From Pseudomonadota bacterium (GTDB lineage Bacteria; Pseudomonadota; Gammaproteobacteria; Burkholderiales; Burkholderiaceae_B): DNA of 13,875 nucleotides. The stretch spans positions 1 through 13,875 of the forward strand of contig JAEZBO010000122.1 in the NCBI GenBank assembly GCA_023427085.1, written 5' to 3'. Below the pieces are notes generated by a model. The model was not told where the DNA came from, made no database searches, and was given only the letters and a program-made list of their open reading frames with translations. The position numbers and the translations under genes were made by a program. How positions within the stretch are numbered: the first letter of the stretch is position 1; each line of letters opens with the position of its first letter. This document shows, piece by piece, positions 13,054 to 13,875 of the stretch.

Positions 13054-13875
13054 GCCGCCCCCTCGCCCAGATAGGCCTGCTGCACCTGTGCGTCGGCGCG
13101 GATCTGCGCCGGCGTGCCGGTCGCGATCACGCGGCCGGCCACCAGCACCGAGATGCGGTCGGCCAGTGCGAACACCGCCTGCATGTCGTGCTCGACCAGC
13201 AGGATGCCCATGCGCGAGCGCATGGCCGCGATCAACGCGGTCAATCGCAGCGATTCGTCCGGCCCCATGCCGGCCATCGGTTCGTCCAGCAGCAGCACGC
13301 GCGGGCCGCTGGCCAGCGCCAGTGCGAATTCGAGCTTGCGCTGCTCGCCATGCGGCAGCGTCTGCGCCGGCTGGTCGAGCAGGCCGCGCTCGAGTTCGCA
13401 GTCGTAGGCCAGCCGCTCGACGTCGCGGCCCAGCGCCTGGTCGTGCGCGCGCCGGCGCAGCAAGCCGCAGCGGCCCGGCCGGGCCGCCTGCACGGCCAGC
13501 GCCAGGTTCTCGCGCGCGGTGAAGCCGCCGAACAGGTTGCTGATCTGGAACGAGCGCGACAGCCCGGCCGCGACCCGCGCGGCCTGGCCACGGCGCGTCA
13601 CGTCGCGGCCCATCAGCGACAGCGTGCCGGCATCGGGCGCCAGCTGGCCCGACAGCAGATGGATCAACGTGGACTTGCCGGCGCCGTTGGGGCCGATCAG
13701 CGCGTGGATCTCGCCCGGCAGCACCGTCAGCTCGACGCCGTCGGTGGCCGCCAGCGCGCCGAAGCGCTTGGCCAGGCCGCGGGCGTGCAGCAGCGGCGCC
13801 ACCGGGGTGCCGGCCGCCGGAGCGCCGGCCACCGGATTGCCGGCCACCGGAGCGCCAGCCGCCGGAGCGCCAGCC
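13050..13875 (-). CDS. livG: LivG-type ABC ATP-binding protein, frame open to the window edge (possible LivM-LivG fusion), partial
   Basis: The protein has a LivG-type ATPase domain beginning LLHARGLAKRFGALAA. Numbering from the GTG at 13847, it shows Walker A GPNGAGKST (52-60), a signature variant LPHGEQR (164-170), Walker B VLLLDEPMAGM (184-194), and H-loop VEHDM with His220. The C-terminal AQVQQAYLGEG is typical of LivG. The start is unclear. GTG 13802 gives the standard length (250 residues) and GTG 13847 gives 265, but the frame stays open through five Ala-Gly-x-Pro-(Ala/Val) pentapeptides to the end of the window. In this group of bacteria, LivM permease and LivG ATPase are sometimes one polypeptide, so the repeats may be the linker of such a fusion. 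The stop overlaps the livF ATG (ATGA), indicating coupled translation. Confidence 0.85.
   Translation of the reverse strand, partial: AGAPAAGAPVAGNPVAGAPAAGTPVAPLLHARGLAKRFGALAATDGVELTVLPGEIHALIGPNGAGKSTLIHLLSGQLAPDAGTLSLMGRDVTRRGQAARVAAGLSRSFQISNLFGGFTARENLALAVQAARPGRCGLLRRRAHDQALGRDVERLAYDCELERGLLDQPAQTLPHGEQRKLEFALALASGPRVLLLDEPMAGMGPDESLRLTALIAAMRSRMGILLVEHDMQAVFALADRISVLVAGRVIATGTPAQIRADAQVQQAYLGEGAA
13801..13875 (-). repeat. Five tandem 15-bp units encoding Ala-Gly-x-Pro-(Ala/Val)
   Basis: Exactly five 15-base units (13801-13815, 13816-13830, 13831-13845, 13846-13860, 13861-13875) run to the window edge and may continue. Units differ at only a few positions. Each encodes one pentapeptide in the livG frame, so changes in copy number would keep the reading frame. 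Confidence 0.85.

Noticed and set aside
1..13875. tRNA/rRNA genes, CRISPR arrays, insertion sequences
   Set aside because: None of the expected structures, spaced repeats or transposase frames were seen on either strand.

Overview
The window is GC-rich, densely coded DNA (about two-thirds G+C by eye) with short intergenic gaps. Gene content and layout (thiD-thiE-hemL, an orphan Bug-family periplasmic receptor, CaiB-type CoA-transferase genes, Liv-type ABC ATPases) suggest a betaproteobacterium of the Burkholderiales, most likely Alcaligenaceae such as Bordetella or Achromobacter. The genus is inferred, not proven.

Layout. (1) 1-2245, + strand: the end of thiD, then thiE (TGATG overlap) and hemL, a cofactor block for thiamine and tetrapyrrole synthesis. 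It closes with a clear intrinsic terminator. (2) 2273-6413, - strand: a four-gene catabolic operon transcribed leftward as CaiB/BaiF CoA-transferase, short citrate-synthase-fold 'citryl-CoA lyase', Bug receptor, and maleylacetate-reductase-like dehydrogenase. A divergent LysR regulator (6585-7508, +) is its likely controller, and the AT-rich gap between them carries palindromic LysR-box candidates. The logic looks like: bind a carboxylate, activate it with CoA, cleave it, and reduce a keto product. The substrate is unknown. (3) 7496-12084, - strand: a complete siaABCD signalling operon (SiaA PP2C-type phosphatase with membrane sensor, SiaB kinase, SiaC phosphoprotein with its Thr68 site, SiaD GGDEF diguanylate cyclase) followed by a fifth gene for a stand-alone, apparently active EAL phosphodiesterase. 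One transcript would therefore encode making, gating and breaking of c-di-GMP. (4) 12340-13875, - strand: livF- and livG-type ATPases with an ATGA overlap. The LivG frame stays open to the window edge through five 15-bp tandem repeats, which suggests a LivM-LivG fusion linker or an N-terminal extension.

Most noteworthy: the five-gene Sia/EAL module with a duplicated motif in the SiaD stalk and no canonical I-site; the uncharacterised CoA-transferase/lyase/reductase operon, whose lyase has Ser at the usual catalytic Asp position; and the in-frame minisatellite in livG. Gene families and motifs are read directly from the sequence. Substrates and regulation are inferred. No stretch above 300 bases lacks a gene; the largest gap is the 255 bases between livF and siaA.
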